DNA of 64,000 bases from Roseinatronobacter monicus (lineage in GTDB: Bacteria > Pseudomonadota > Alphaproteobacteria > Rhodobacterales > Rhodobacteraceae), in the NCBI RefSeq assembly GCF_006716865.1, contig NZ_VFPT01000001.1, positions 1,855,001 to 1,919,000 of the forward strand. Reading direction: 5' to 3'. The position numbers and the translations under genes are program-made. Below, piece by piece: positions 43,035 to 54,418 of the stretch. Each line of letters opens with the position of its first letter. Position 1 is the stretch's first letter. The notes under the pieces were generated by a model, which was not told the DNA's origin, ran no database searches, and worked only from the letters and a program-made list of their open reading frames with translations.

Positions 43035-44246
43035 TTATTCTGCGGGCACTGCCTCAGCGCTTTTGGGCGCTCCGAAATGGCGGCGGTTCAGATGCAGCAC
43101 CAGCCAGATCATTGCCAGTTGCGAGGCCAGCGCCACGGCTGTCAGCGCCCAATAGCCTGCGCCGAATTTCGCAATCAGACCCGCATCGACCAGCCCTTTG
43201 TTGACGAAGAAATGCATCAACACCGCAAAGCCCACGCCGGGACAGACCAGCGCGTAAGAGCCGGGTGAAGTCTCATTCCCGAACAAGAAGCGTTTGGCAT
43301 AGCACTGACGGATCAGGATCAGACCGGCGAACAGCAAGAACAGCACTTGCACCGACAGGAAGCGGGCCAGCATCACCAGCGTTTCCCCGGACATCTCGGC
43401 TGATCCGAAATGTTCGCCCAGTCCGTGGTTCTGGCGCAGGCTGAGGATGCCCAGCACGGCCAGCAGCGGCACGATGATCGACAGCGTCGGTGCGGTTTCA
43501 GGGTTTGCCCCGTTTTCCATCATCGAGCGCAGCCCAAGGATCATGGCGACAACCGCAATCAGGCCAGAGGTCATCAGAAAGAAGGTCGATAGCACCAGCC
43601 CCAGACCCGACAGCGCAGGCACTGTGCTGAGCGCGGCAGGGGCCGCAAGACCGACGCCCACCATCGCGAAGGCAAAGGCAGGCAGGATTTGCCCGAAATT
43701 GTTGTTGGCCGCGCAGTTAAAGCCGCCTTCGGTCAGCACGCGTCCCAGAAACCCGCCATAGAGCTTGAACGCATAGGCGCCGATTGCGAGGAATGCGACC
43801 AGTGCGAGCGGGAACAGATATTCGACCACCGACCACAGCCCCGGCACGAACACCATGCCGATAACGAACAGCACATTGACCGACATGGCCAGCGCCAGCG
43901 GCAGTGCCAGAACCTGACTTTGCGCATTGGTCTGGCTGAATTTGGCGAAGCTTTCGGTCTTGGTCCACGCACTGAAGCGGCGCAGGTTCCAGACCAGCAG
44001 TTTCAGGTTCAGAAATGAGAACACCGCGATCCCGGCCATCGCCACCACGATCATGGCTTGGGTCATGAGCGGGCCACCCGTGAATGCAGCGGCGATATCC
44101 TCATAGACCGGGACTGTCTTGCCGGGATGTGGTATCCAGTGCATCAGCCACATGAAGAAGGTGACCGCCAGCCCCCCTGCCCCAAGTGAGGCCAGAAAGT
44201 AGAGCGGGGAATAGTTGTCAGATGGACGTGTTGGAACGTGGGACAT
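43035..44246 (-). CDS. Multi-pass membrane protein, possibly TsoY/TDT-like
   Basis: A 403-residue protein with about ten hydrophobic helices. The start has a conserved-looking motif, NYSPLYFLASLGAGGLAVTFFM, and the middle has the unusual FNCAANNNFGQ, a polar, cysteine-containing loop in a membrane context. The fold resembles TDT/C4-dicarboxylate-type exporters, and the N-terminus recalls the TsoY family, some members of which are selenoproteins; the cysteine here could occupy such a position. That assignment is from memory and unsure. Function unknown. Confidence 0.7.
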   Translation of the reverse strand: MSHVPTRPSDNYSPLYFLASLGAGGLAVTFFMWLMHWIPHPGKTVPVYEDIAAAFTGGPLMTQAMIVVAMAGIAVFSFLNLKLLVWNLRRFSAWTKTESFAKFSQTNAQSQVLALPLALAMSVNVLFVIGMVFVPGLWSVVEYLFPLALVAFLAIGAYAFKLYGGFLGRVLTEGGFNCAANNNFGQILPAFAFAMVGVGLAAPAALSTVPALSGLGLVLSTFFLMTSGLIAVVAMILGLRSMMENGANPETAPTLSIIVPLLAVLGILSLRQNHGLGEHFGSAEMSGETLVMLARFLSVQVLFLLFAGLILIRQCYAKRFLFGNETSPGSYALVCPGVGFAVLMHFFVNKGLVDAGLIAKFGAGYWALTAVALASQLAMIWLVLHLNRRHFGAPKSAEAVPAE

Positions 44247-44454
44247 GGTCTTGCCTCCTATGCAAATTCTATAATGTGAATATGTCTATGTGTTGGTGGG
44301 ATTGCACTGTGGCGGAGTGTCGCAATCCCTGCGGTCAAAACTCTATATCTTGCAGGCATTGGCGCATGATCGCCCAAATGCAGCGCAATCATCTTGACTC
44401 GTGCCGGGTCTGCGGTGAAAGTATCGGCGTACCCAACCCTAAGTCTGGCCCCCC

Positions 44455-47400
44455 GTGCAGTTCACCCGTCTTCGCCTCAACGGCTTCAAAAGCTTTACCG
44501 ACCCGACGGATCTGGTGATCCATCGGGGTCTGACCGGTGTGGTGGGCCCAAATGGCTGTGGCAAGTCGAACCTGCTGGAAGCGTTGCGCTGGGTGATGGG
44601 CGAAAACCGCCCCACCGCCATGCGCGGCGCGGGCATGGAAGATGTGATTTTCGCAGGCACCGACACGCGCGGGGGGCGGCATTTTGCCGAAGTGCATCTG
44701 CAAATCGACAATACCGAACGGCTGGCCCCTGCTGCGTTCAATGATGCCGACCAGTTGGACATTGTGCGCCGCATCACCCGCGATGCGGGCAGCGCCTATA
44801 AGATCAATGGCAAAGAAGCGCGCGCCCGCGATGTGCAGATGCTGTTTGCCGATGCCTCGACCGGGGCGCATAGCCCGGCACTTGTGCGGCAGGGGCAGAT
44901 TTCCGAATTGATCAACGCCAAACCCAAGGCGCGCCGCCGCATTCTGGAAGAAGCGGCAGGCATTTCCGGCCTGTATCAGCGCCGGCACGAGGCAGAGTTG
45001 CGCCTGCGCGCGACCGAAACCAATCTGGAGCGCATCAGCGATGTGATTGACCAGATGGCGGGGCAGTTGGCGCAACTGTCGCGGCAAGCGCGGCAGGCCG
45101 AGCGCTACCGCCAGATCGGCGCGCGGTTGCGTCAGGTCGAGGGGTTGTTGCTGTACCGGCGCTGGCGCGAGGCCGATCAGGCGCGGCTGGAAGCTGAGAA
45201 CACCCTGCAAACCGCGCTGCGCGCCAGTGCCGATGCAGAAATCGCCGCCAAACAGGCGACAGAGCGGCGCGCGGCCTCGGAAGACGGACTGCCTGCGCTG
45301 CGCGAAGAAGAAGCCATTGCGGGCGCGGTCTTGCAGCGCCTGGAAGTGCAGCGCGACACGCTGGCGGCTGAAGAAGCCCGCGCCGCCGAAGCTTTGGAAG
45401 CGTTGGAGGCCCGCATTGTCCAGCTTGCCAAAGATATTGAGCGTGAAACCAGCCTGAACCGCGACGCGCAGGAGATGGTCACCCAACTGGAATGGGAGCA
45501 AGCACAGATCGCCAAGGCGGCGGACGGTCAGGACGACGCGGTTGCCGAAGCCTCGGACATTGCCGCAGAGGCAGCGCAAGCCCTGCAAGACCTTGAAACC
45601 GCCCTGAGCAGGGTCACGGAAGATGTCGCGCGCCTTGCTGCCCGCCACCAGTCCGCGCATCGCCAGATCAGCGAATTGCGCGCCAGCCTGACCAAGGCCG
45701 AAGGCGCGCGCACAACCGCCAACCTGTCGAAACTCGATGCCGAAGCGGCCTTGGCGGAACTGGAAGCGGAACTTGCAGCCGCACAAGACGAGTTGGACGC
45801 AACGCAAGCCCTGACCGAAGAGGCAGAGGCCACGCTTGTCGATATCGAAGCCGCGCGCGCAGAGGCGCAGACCGACGAAGCCACCGCCCGTGGCGCATTG
45901 GCCGAGGCAGAGGGCGAGGCCGCGACCCTGCGCGCCGAAGTGGCTGCATTGGCGCGCCTGCTGGAGCGCGACCGCGGCGATGGCACGCGCATGTTGGACC
46001 TTGTGCGCGTGGCTGCGGGCTATGAACAAGCACTTGGGGCAGCGCTGGCCGATGATCTGCGCGCGCCCTTGGCGGAAAAATCTGGCTCTGGCTGGGTGAC
46101 GCTTGCGCCCTATGACGACGCCACCCCGCTTGACGACGCAATCGCGCCGCTTCGCGCGCATGTCACAGCGCCCGATGCGCTGGCGCGGCGCCTGTCGCAG
46201 ATCGGGCTTGTCGATGCAAAGGATGGCGCGCGCCTGCAATCTGGCTTGCGCCCCGGCCAGCGGCTTGTCTCGCGCGAGGGGGATGTCTGGCGCTGGGACG
46301 GGCTGCATATGGCCGCCAGCGATGCCCCCAGCGCGACCGCACTGCGCCTGCAACAGATTAACCGGCTGGACGTGTTGCGCGATGATCTGGCGCAGCTTGA
46401 TGCGAAACGCGATGACATGCAGGCCACGCACGCCACGCGCAAGGCGCGGCTGGACGATCTGGCGCAGGCCGAGCGCAGCGCGCGCGAGGCCCGCCGCGCC
46501 GCCGACCAGCGCCTGACAGAGGCCACGCGCACCCTGTCGCGCAGCGAAAGCGCGCGCTCTGGGGCCGTGAACCGGCTGGATGCCGCGACAGCGCAACTGG
46601 ACCGGTTGCAACAGGAAATGGCCGATCTGGCGGAGGTGCTGGAGGAGGCGCAGGCCCAGCAGGCCGAGTTGCCTGAACTGGAGGTAGAGCGCGCCCGCGC
46701 GGATGATCTGCGCGCAAATGTCGAGGGCGCGCGCATTGCCATGATCTCGCGCCGTGCGGCGGCGGATGAGTTGCGCCGCGAAGCCACTGCACGCACGGCC
46801 CGCGCGCAGGAGATCACCAAATCGCTCAGCGGGTGGCGCTTGCGGCTGGACAGTGCCGATAGCCGTATAAATGACCTTAACGCGCGCAAGGCAAAGGCCG
46901 AAGCCGACCTGACGACCGCGCGCACGGCCCCCGAAGACATGGCCGCAAAACGTGCCGCGCTGAGCGACGAGATTGCACGCGCAGGGCAAAGGTCTACCGC
47001 TGCCAGAGACACGCTGTTCGGCGCAGAGAACGGCTTGCGCATGGCGACCGAGGCCGAGCGCATGGCAGAGCGCGCCGCATCAGACGCCCGCGAGGAACGC
47101 GCGCGCCTTGAAGCACGGCGCGACGCCGCGCGCGAGACTGTCGCAGTTGCCGCCGGGCGCATTGACGAGGAAATGGGCTGCTCGCCCGATGCCCTGCTCG
47201 CGCAGTTGGAAACCGACCCCGAGACGATGGCCGATGCCAGCGCGCTGGACGAAGAACTGATCCGCCTGCGCCGCGCGCGCGATGCGCTGGGGGCCGTGAA
47301 CCTGCGCGCCGAAGAAGACGCGCGCGAGGTGCAGACCGAGCATGACACGCTGGTCCAGGAAAAAGCCGATCTGGAGGCCGCGATTGCCAAGCTGCGCTCT

Positions 47401-47907
47401 GGGATCAATGCGCTGAACCGCGAGGGGCGCGAGCGGTTGCTGGTTGCCTTTGACAAGGTGAACGCCAATTTCACCACGCTGTTCACGCATCTTTTCTCGG
47501 GCGGCGAGGCGCGCTTGGTGCTGGTGGAAAGCGACGACCCATTGGATGCAGGGCTGGAGATCATGTGCCAGCCACCGGGCAAGAAACTGTCGACCCTGTC
47601 GCTGTTGTCCGGGGGCGAGCAAACCCTGACTGCGCTGGCACTGATTTTTGGGGTGTTTCTGGCCAACCCCGCGCCGATCTGCGTGCTGGACGAGGTGGAC
47701 GCGCCATTGGATGACGCCAATGTGGCGCGGTTCTGTGACCTGCTGGATGAAATGACGCGGCGTGCCGATACGCGCTATCTGATTATCACCCATAACGCGC
47801 TGACCATGGCGCGGATGGACCGGCTGTTCGGGGTGACGATGGGCGAACGCGGGGTCAGCCAGTTGGTCAGTGTCGATCTGAAACAGGCCGAAACGCTGGT
47901 CGCGTGA
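44455..47907 (+). CDS. smc: Chromosome segregation protein SMC
   Basis: Condensin-type ATPase that organises the chromosome, 1150 residues. It has Walker A GPNGCGKSN (31-39), long coiled coils rich in Ala, Glu and Arg (about 170-500 and 640-1000), a hinge domain (about 505-630), the signature LSGGEQ (from 1051) and Walker B VLDEVDAPLDD (about 1077-1087). The start is the GTG at 44455, giving the standard MQFTRLRLNGFKSF N-terminus. scpA and scpB are not in the window. Confidence 0.96.
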   Translation: MQFTRLRLNGFKSFTDPTDLVIHRGLTGVVGPNGCGKSNLLEALRWVMGENRPTAMRGAGMEDVIFAGTDTRGGRHFAEVHLQIDNTERLAPAAFNDADQLDIVRRITRDAGSAYKINGKEARARDVQMLFADASTGAHSPALVRQGQISELINAKPKARRRILEEAAGISGLYQRRHEAELRLRATETNLERISDVIDQMAGQLAQLSRQARQAERYRQIGARLRQVEGLLLYRRWREADQARLEAENTLQTALRASADAEIAAKQATERRAASEDGLPALREEEAIAGAVLQRLEVQRDTLAAEEARAAEALEALEARIVQLAKDIERETSLNRDAQEMVTQLEWEQAQIAKAADGQDDAVAEASDIAAEAAQALQDLETALSRVTEDVARLAARHQSAHRQISELRASLTKAEGARTTANLSKLDAEAALAELEAELAAAQDELDATQALTEEAEATLVDIEAARAEAQTDEATARGALAEAEGEAATLRAEVAALARLLERDRGDGTRMLDLVRVAAGYEQALGAALADDLRAPLAEKSGSGWVTLAPYDDATPLDDAIAPLRAHVTAPDALARRLSQIGLVDAKDGARLQSGLRPGQRLVSREGDVWRWDGLHMAASDAPSATALRLQQINRLDVLRDDLAQLDAKRDDMQATHATRKARLDDLAQAERSAREARRAADQRLTEATRTLSRSESARSGAVNRLDAATAQLDRLQQEMADLAEVLEEAQAQQAELPELEVERARADDLRANVEGARIAMISRRAAADELRREATARTARAQEITKSLSGWRLRLDSADSRINDLNARKAKAEADLTTARTAPEDMAAKRAALSDEIARAGQRSTAARDTLFGAENGLRMATEAERMAERAASDAREERARLEARRDAARETVAVAAGRIDEEMGCSPDALLAQLETDPETMADASALDEELIRLRRARDALGAVNLRAEEDAREVQTEHDTLVQEKADLEAAIAKLRSGINALNREGRERLLVAFDKVNANFTTLFTHLFSGGEARLVLVESDDPLDAGLEIMCQPPGKKLSTLSLLSGGEQTLTALALIFGVFLANPAPICVLDEVDAPLDDANVARFCDLLDEMTRRADTRYLIITHNALTMARMDRLFGVTMGERGVSQLVSVDLKQAETLVA

Positions 47908-47969
47908 GCGCTTGACCGCAGTGCGATAATTTCACATGTTCAGGTCTTAATCCGGCCAGAGCATCCGAC

Positions 47970-49211
47970 ATGACCCAACCGCAAACACCCCTGATGACGC
48001 CTGTGCTGATTGGCGGTTGCATCATCATCATGATCAGCTTTGCCATTCGCGCCAGCTTTGGCGTGTTCCAGATCCCGATTGCGGAAGAATTTGGATGGCT
48101 GCGCGCTGAGTTTTCCTTGGCGATTGCCATTCAGAATCTGGCCTGGGGCATTGGCCAGCCGATTTTCGGTGCGATTGCCGAGAAATTCGGCGACCGCCGC
48201 GCGATTATTCTGGGCGCGCTGGTTTATGCGGCGGGGTTGGTGCTGTCGTCTTTCGCGGTGACACCCGGCGCGCATCAGGTGTTGGAAATTCTGGTGGGGT
48301 TCGGGATTGCGGGCACAGGGTTCGGGGTGATTCTGGCGGTGGTGGGCCGCGCGGCCTCGGACGAGAATCGCAGCCTTGCGCTGGGGGTTGCGACCGCCGC
48401 CGGCTCTGCCGGGCAGGTGTTTGGCGCACCTTTGGCCGAGGTCTTGCTGTCATTTTATACGTGGCAAGTTGTGTTCATCATCTTTGCCGGGCTGGTGCTG
48501 CTAAGTCTGTTTGCCCTGCCCATGATGCGCAGCCCCGCCCCCGCCAGCCGCCGCGAGTTGGAGCAAAGCATGGGGGCGGCCCTGAAACAGGCATTTCGTG
48601 ACCCAAGTTTCACACTGATCTTTCTGGGCTTCTTTTCCTGCGGCTACCAACTGGCCTTTGTCACCGCGCATTTCCCGGCGATGGTGACCGAGATGTGCGG
48701 CCCCATTGCGCCTGACGGGATGCTGGCCGCGTTCGGGATCACGACCACATCGGCGCTGGGGGCGGTCGCCATATCCTTGATCGGACTGGCGAATATAGGC
48801 GGCACGATTGCCGCCGCATGGCTGGGCAAGCGCTATTCCAAGAAATACCTTCTCGCCTCGATCTATATGGCGCGCACAGTGGTGGCGGCGGCGTTTATTC
48901 TGTCGCCGATCACGCCGGGCTCGGTGCTGCTGTTCTCGTTGGTCATGGGGGCGCTGTGGCTGGCAACCGTGCCGCTGACCTCGGGGTTGATCGCGCATAT
49001 CTATGGGTTGCGCTATATGGGCACGCTTTATGGGATTGTGTTTTTCAGCCACCAGCTGGGCAGTTTTCTGGGCGTCTGGTTGGGTGGCGCGCTGTATGAT
49101 CTGCATGGAGATTACACGCTGGTCTGGTGGGTGGGGGTTGGTGTGGGGCTGTTCTCGGCCATCGTGCATCTGCCGGTACGCGAGCGTGCGCTGAATTTGC
49201 GGGCGGCGTGA
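47970..49211 (+). CDS. MFS transporter, OxlT/monocarboxylate-like
   Basis: A 413-residue permease with twelve predicted helices. The first helix is followed by FGVFQIPIAEEFGWLRAEFS, a pattern of the oxalate/formate and monocarboxylate branch, and the loop between helices 2 and 3 reads FGAIAEKFGDRRAIILG. The conserved GxGFGVILAVVGRAA segment is also seen. The substrate is probably a small organic anion, but this is inference. It lies 62 bp after smc. Confidence 0.88.
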   Translation: MTQPQTPLMTPVLIGGCIIIMISFAIRASFGVFQIPIAEEFGWLRAEFSLAIAIQNLAWGIGQPIFGAIAEKFGDRRAIILGALVYAAGLVLSSFAVTPGAHQVLEILVGFGIAGTGFGVILAVVGRAASDENRSLALGVATAAGSAGQVFGAPLAEVLLSFYTWQVVFIIFAGLVLLSLFALPMMRSPAPASRRELEQSMGAALKQAFRDPSFTLIFLGFFSCGYQLAFVTAHFPAMVTEMCGPIAPDGMLAAFGITTTSALGAVAISLIGLANIGGTIAAAWLGKRYSKKYLLASIYMARTVVAAAFILSPITPGSVLLFSLVMGALWLATVPLTSGLIAHIYGLRYMGTLYGIVFFSHQLGSFLGVWLGGALYDLHGDYTLVWWVGVGVGLFSAIVHLPVRERALNLRAA

Positions 49212-49266
49212 GCATTATCGGGTTTTTGCATTATGTCCATCTGGGCACGTGCCGCTGGCGGGGTTT

Positions 49267-49312
49267 GGGGGCGCTGCCCCCTTGCCCCCCGGAGTATTTA
49301 GAGCAAGAAAAT
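49267..49312 (+). repeat. Hairpin-plus-tail intergenic repeat, copy B
   Basis: GGGGGC (49267-49272) pairs with GCCCCC (49276-49281), GCT loop, followed by the conserved tail CCCGGAGTATTTAGAGCAAG and AAAA to about 49312. It ends a few bases before the stop of the BaiN-like gene and lies between two convergent genes. See copy A at 41631-41676. Confidence 0.75.
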
Positions 49313-49316
49313 AAGA

Positions 49317-50492
49317 TCAGAATTCTGCCGCGTGACGGCCTGCCCAGTGGCCTGTGGCCAAGCTGGCGGTTAGCAGATAGCCGCCTGTCGGCGCTTCCCA
49401 ATCCAGCATTTCGCCTGCGGCAAAGACACCGGGCCATTGGGTGAGCATAAGGCGCGCGTCACAGGCCGCGCGGGGGATGCCGCCTGCGGTCGAGATGGCC
49501 TCATCCATCGGGTGCGGGCCTTGCAGGGGCAGGGTCAGGGATTTGAGCTGTGCTGCCCATGCATCGGGGGTCGCGGGCAAGGGGCGCGCGCATTCCATGA
49601 CGAGGGCCTGCCGCGCCCCCTCAAGGCGCAGCGCGCGGCGCAGGCGGTTGGCCGTGGAGAGTTTGCGCGGCTGGCGGGCGATGCGGGCGGATATTTCGGG
49701 CAGGCTGAGGTCAGGGAACAGGTCGAGCGTGAGTGTCGCGCCTTCGCGCAAGGCGCGCGAGAGGGCGTAGATGCCGCCCCCCTCAACCCCGCGCTGCGAG
49801 ATCACAAACTCGGCGCGCAGGCTTTGGCTGCCCGCGTGGAGGCGTGCGCCCTTGATGGGCTGGCCGAAATGGGGGGCCATATGAGGGGACCACGCGATGT
49901 GAAAGCCCATATTGGCGGGCTGGAACGGGGCGAGCGGGATGCCGCGCGCGCTGAGATGTGCGGACCATGCGCCATCCGAGCCAAGCCGCGCCCAGCTTGC
50001 GCCGCCAAGCGCCAGCACTGTGACATTGGGGGCGAGGATGCGCGGGCCGTGCGGGGTTGCGAAGGCAAATTCGTCCCCCGTCCAGCGCCAGTTGCGGCGC
50101 AAGCTGACACCCTGCCCTTCGAGCCGTGCCAGCCATGCGCGCAAAAGCGGCGAGGCTTTCATCGTGCGGGGAAAGATGCGCCCAGATGAGCCGGTGAACA
50201 GTTCTTGCCCCAAGCCCGTGGCCCAGTCGCGGATCTGGTCGGGGCCAAAGGCATGCAGCATCGGGGCCAGCCAATCGGACGCTGCGCCGTAGGTGGCGAT
50301 CTGGCGCGGCAGCGGGGCCGCGTTCATCAGGTTCAGCCCGGATTTGCCTGCCATCAGGAATTTGCGCGCGGGCGAGGGTTTGGCGTCACAGATGACCACG
50401 CTGCGGCCTGCCTGCGCCATGGCTTCGGCCGCCATCAGACCCGCCGGGCCAGCCCCGATCACCAGCGCGTCGATTGCCTCTTTTTCCTGCAT
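49317..50492 (-). CDS. NAD(P)/FAD-dependent oxidoreductase, BaiN/YhiN-like (TIGR03862-type)
   Basis: A 391-residue flavoprotein. The FAD fold is at the N-terminus: ALVIGAGPAGLMAAEAMAQAG (split by one residue from the start), then the family motif ARKFLMAGKSGLNLMN and the ASPLLRAWLARL stretch. The C-terminal TAGGIPRAACDARLML and GVFAAGEMLDWEAPTGGYLL close the FAD site. The family is widespread and its physiological reaction is mostly undefined. It is convergent with the MFS gene. Confidence 0.9.
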   Translation of the reverse strand: MQEKEAIDALVIGAGPAGLMAAEAMAQAGRSVVICDAKPSPARKFLMAGKSGLNLMNAAPLPRQIATYGAASDWLAPMLHAFGPDQIRDWATGLGQELFTGSSGRIFPRTMKASPLLRAWLARLEGQGVSLRRNWRWTGDEFAFATPHGPRILAPNVTVLALGGASWARLGSDGAWSAHLSARGIPLAPFQPANMGFHIAWSPHMAPHFGQPIKGARLHAGSQSLRAEFVISQRGVEGGGIYALSRALREGATLTLDLFPDLSLPEISARIARQPRKLSTANRLRRALRLEGARQALVMECARPLPATPDAWAAQLKSLTLPLQGPHPMDEAISTAGGIPRAACDARLMLTQWPGVFAAGEMLDWEAPTGGYLLTASLATGHWAGRHAAEF

Positions 50493-50592
50493 GGTGCCCT
50501 TTAACGATTCTGTGAGGTTTCATGGATATTGTTAAATCATCTCAAAACCCACATATTCGAGACAGAGCAGCGCCAAAACCCCCAAGAGGCCC

Positions 50593-51333
50593 ATGTCCGA
50601 CCTGATTGTCAGTTCTTACAACATTCACAAAGCCGTCGGAACCGATATGCGCCGCGATCCGACGCGCACCGTTCAGGTCATTCGGGAAATCGGTGCGGAT
50701 ATCGTGGCTTTGCAGGAAGTGGACCGGCGCTTTGGCGACCGCAGGGGTGTGCTGGACCCCGAGATGCTGCACAGCGTGACCGGGCTGGTGCCTGTTGCGC
50801 TGACGGACCGCTTGGGCGCGCGGGCGCATGGCTGGCATGGCAATCTGCTGCTGCTGCATGGCGGCGCCGAGGTGGAAGAGGCGCGCGCGGTCACCCTGCC
50901 GGGGCTGGAGCCGCGTGGCGCGATCGTTGCAGATATTCGCATCAACGGCCAGCCCTTGCGGGTGATTACCGCGCATCTGGGGCTGCTGCACCAGTCGCGG
51001 CTGTTGCAGGCGAGGTTTTTGTCCAAGGTGATCGAAGAAGGTGACGGGCGGCCCACGCTGGTGATGGGCGATTTCAACGAATGGCGGTTGGGGGCGGGCT
51101 GTTCGCTAATGCCGTTGCGGCGCGAATTGCGCGCGGTCAAACGCTCGGCCCAGACGATTGCCAGCTTTCCCGCGCAAATGCCGGTTCTGCCGCTGGACCG
51201 GATCATCGGGTGCAGGCGGGCGGAAATCGGGGATCTGCGCATCCATGACAGCATTCTGGCACGCAAGGCGTCGGACCATTTGCCCATTCGCGCGGCCCTG
51301 AACTTGCCCCGCGTGCAAAGCGCGGTTATGTGA
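50593..51333 (+). CDS. Endonuclease/exonuclease/phosphatase family protein
   Basis: A 246-residue EEP-fold, Mg-dependent hydrolase. It has [11 protein letters not shown] (Asn ligand), [13 protein letters not shown] (Glu ligand), the catalytic [17 protein letters not shown] (Asp/Asn pair) and the terminal [10 protein letters not shown] (Asp-His). The family cuts nucleic acids, sphingomyelin or inositol phosphates; no signal peptide is seen, so a cytoplasmic role is likely. It lies 31 bp before miaB. Confidence 0.9.
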   Translation: MSDLIVSSYNIHKAVGTDMRRDPTRTVQVIREIGADIVALQEVDRRFGDRRGVLDPEMLHSVTGLVPVALTDRLGARAHGWHGNLLLLHGGAEVEEARAVTLPGLEPRGAIVADIRINGQPLRVITAHLGLLHQSRLLQARFLSKVIEEGDGRPTLVMGDFNEWRLGAGCSLMPLRRELRAVKRSAQTIASFPAQMPVLPLDRIIGCRRAEIGDLRIHDSILARKASDHLPIRAALNLPRVQSAVM

Positions 51334-51364
51334 GCCGCAGACCCCCAATCGCGCGAGAGGGCCC

Positions 51365-52684
51365 ATGGCCGAAGCAAAGAAGCTGTTTATCAAGACGTAT
51401 GGCTGCCAGATGAATGTCTATGACAGCGAGCGCATGGCCGAAGCGCTGGGCGCGTCGGGCTATGTGGCGACAGATACTGCTGATGACGCAGATATGATCT
51501 TGCTCAATACCTGCCATATCCGCGAGAAGGCGGCGGAAAAGGTGTATTCGGAATTGGGGCGGTTCAAGGCGTTGAAAGCGGCCAATCCTGAGTTGAAAAT
51601 CGGGGTGGCAGGCTGCGTCGCGCAAGCCGAGGGCGCGGAGATCATGCGCCGCCAGCCGCTAGTTGATCTGGTGGTCGGGCCGCAAACCTATCACCGCCTG
51701 CCCGCGATGGAGAAAGCTGTGCGCGCCGGCGCGCGCGCTGTCGACACCGAATTTCCCGAAGAAGACAAGTTCGAGCACCTGCCAAAAGGGCCGCGCGCCG
51801 GTCGGGGGCCAACTGCGTTTCTGACCGTGCAGGAAGGCTGCGACAAATTCTGCGCCTTTTGCGTGGTGCCCTATACGCGCGGAGCGGAAGTGTCGCGCCC
51901 TGTGGCGCGTATTCTGGCGGAGGCGCGCGATCTTGTCTCGCGCGGGGTGCGCGAGATCACGCTGCTGGGCCAGAATGTGAATGCTTATCATGGTGCAGGG
52001 GATGGCGGGGATTGGGGGCTGGCGCGGCTTATCCGCGAATTGGCGAAGGTTGAGGGGTTGGAGCGTATCCGCTTCACCACCTCGCACCCCAATGACATGG
52101 AAGATGATCTGATCGCCGCCCATGGGGATGAACCGAAGCTGATGCCCTATCTGCATCTGCCGGTGCAATCGGGCAGCGATCGGATTCTGAAGGCGATGAA
52201 CCGCAAGCATACGGCGGACAGCTATATGCGATTGATCGAGCGGTTGCGCGCCGCGCGGCCAGACATGCTGCTGTCGGGCGATTTCATCGTTGGCTTTCCG
52301 GGCGAGAGCGATCAGGATTTTGATGACACGATGGCGCTGGTGCGCGCGGTGGGCTATGGGCAGGCCTATAGTTTCAAATATTCCGCCCGCCCCGGCACAC
52401 CCGCAGCCGAGCGCGCAGGCGTCCCCGATGAGGTGGCGTCCGCGCGGTTGCAGCGCCTGCAAGCCCTGCTGACCGAACAGCAATATGCCGCACAAGACGC
52501 CATGATTGGGCGCGACGTATCGGTTTTGTTCGAGAAGACAGGGCGCGAGACAGGGCAGATGGTGGGCAAATCCGAATATCTGCACGCGGTGCATGTGACC
52601 GACCCCCGCCCGCAGATCGGCCAGATTGCGCGTGTGCGTATCACGGGCCGCACCTCGAATTCGCTGGCAGGTGTGCTGGTGTGA
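51365..52684 (+). CDS. miaB: tRNA-2-methylthio-N6-dimethylallyladenosine synthase
   Basis: Radical-SAM methylthiotransferase that modifies i6A37 of tRNAs reading UNN codons. The 439-residue product has the N-terminal UPF0004 cysteines (14, 50, 84) for one Fe-S cluster and the radical-SAM CxxxCxxC at 159, 163 and 166. The last third is the TRAM domain. It heads the miaB-ybeZ-ybeY-corC-lnt group. Confidence 0.97.
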   Translation: MAEAKKLFIKTYGCQMNVYDSERMAEALGASGYVATDTADDADMILLNTCHIREKAAEKVYSELGRFKALKAANPELKIGVAGCVAQAEGAEIMRRQPLVDLVVGPQTYHRLPAMEKAVRAGARAVDTEFPEEDKFEHLPKGPRAGRGPTAFLTVQEGCDKFCAFCVVPYTRGAEVSRPVARILAEARDLVSRGVREITLLGQNVNAYHGAGDGGDWGLARLIRELAKVEGLERIRFTTSHPNDMEDDLIAAHGDEPKLMPYLHLPVQSGSDRILKAMNRKHTADSYMRLIERLRAARPDMLLSGDFIVGFPGESDQDFDDTMALVRAVGYGQAYSFKYSARPGTPAAERAGVPDEVASARLQRLQALLTEQQYAAQDAMIGRDVSVLFEKTGRETGQMVGKSEYLHAVHVTDPRPQIGQIARVRITGRTSNSLAGVLV

Positions 52685-52860
52685 CGCAGGTGCCCTGCCC
52701 GATAATAGCGCAAGATATAGGGGTGTTACTGTGTGATTTGGCTGAATCTGGCCTGTTTACGCGTGGCACTTGAAAACAAAGCTTGCACGGCCAACCGTCC
52801 GTTGGCAGCATATCATTAGCGACTCGCGGTTGCTTTTGACCGCATCATAGGGAGAATTGC

Positions 52861-53877
<1,017 letters not shown>

Positions 53878-53881
53878 GCGC

Positions 53882-54403
53882 GTGCTTGTCGATGTGGTCA
53901 GCGAAGACCCGCGCTGGAATGAGGATGCGTTGGCGCGTCTGGCCGAACAGGCAGCAAGCGCCACGTTGCGCCATCTGGGCCATGCGCCTGACGGGTATGA
54001 GATTGTGCTTCTGGCCTGCGATGACGCGCGGATTGCAGCCCTGAACGGCGATTTTCGGGACAAGGCGTTGCCCACCAATGTGCTCAGCTGGCCAGAATGG
54101 GACTTGTCGGCGGAAACAGAAGGCGATGCACCGGAGCCGCCCGAAGCAGGCACAAAGAATGCGCCAGAGCCGTTGGGCAATGTCGCGCTGGCCTATGACA
54201 CGTGCAAAAGCGAAGCGCTGGCGCAGGGCAAGCCATTTGACGCGCATGTGACCCATCTGATCGTGCATTCGGTGCTGCATCTGCTGGGATTTGACCATAT
54301 ACGTGACAAAGATGCCGCGCTGATGGAAGAAACCGAAGTGCGGATACTTGCGCAACTTGGGGTAACAGACCCATATGAGGCTGGGGCCGAGATGCCCTTG
54401 TGA
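53882..54403 (+). CDS. ybeY: rRNA maturation RNase YbeY
   Basis: Zinc-dependent endoribonuclease for 16S 3'-end maturation. The 173-residue product has the metal motif HSVLHLLGFDH (His129, His133, His139) and the NVLSWP segment. An acidic, Pro-rich insertion of about 25 residues (71-97) lies between NVLSWP and LGNVALAY, as in other alphaproteobacteria. The start is the GTG at 53882. Confidence 0.95.
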   Translation: MLVDVVSEDPRWNEDALARLAEQAASATLRHLGHAPDGYEIVLLACDDARIAALNGDFRDKALPTNVLSWPEWDLSAETEGDAPEPPEAGTKNAPEPLGNVALAYDTCKSEALAQGKPFDAHVTHLIVHSVLHLLGFDHIRDKDAALMEETEVRILAQLGVTDPYEAGAEMPL

Positions 54404-54418
54404 TACTGGAAAGGAAAA

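Noticed and set aside
44389..46989. 866-codon open frame on the minus strand opposite smc
   Set aside because: It is antisense to a gene with complete SMC motifs, has an implausible Arg/Gln/Cys-rich composition and no ribosome site; long shadows like this arise from GC-rich third positions.
46110..47720. 536-codon Ser/Arg-rich open frame opposite smc
   Set aside because: It is antisense to the smc coiled coil, of low complexity and without any domain.
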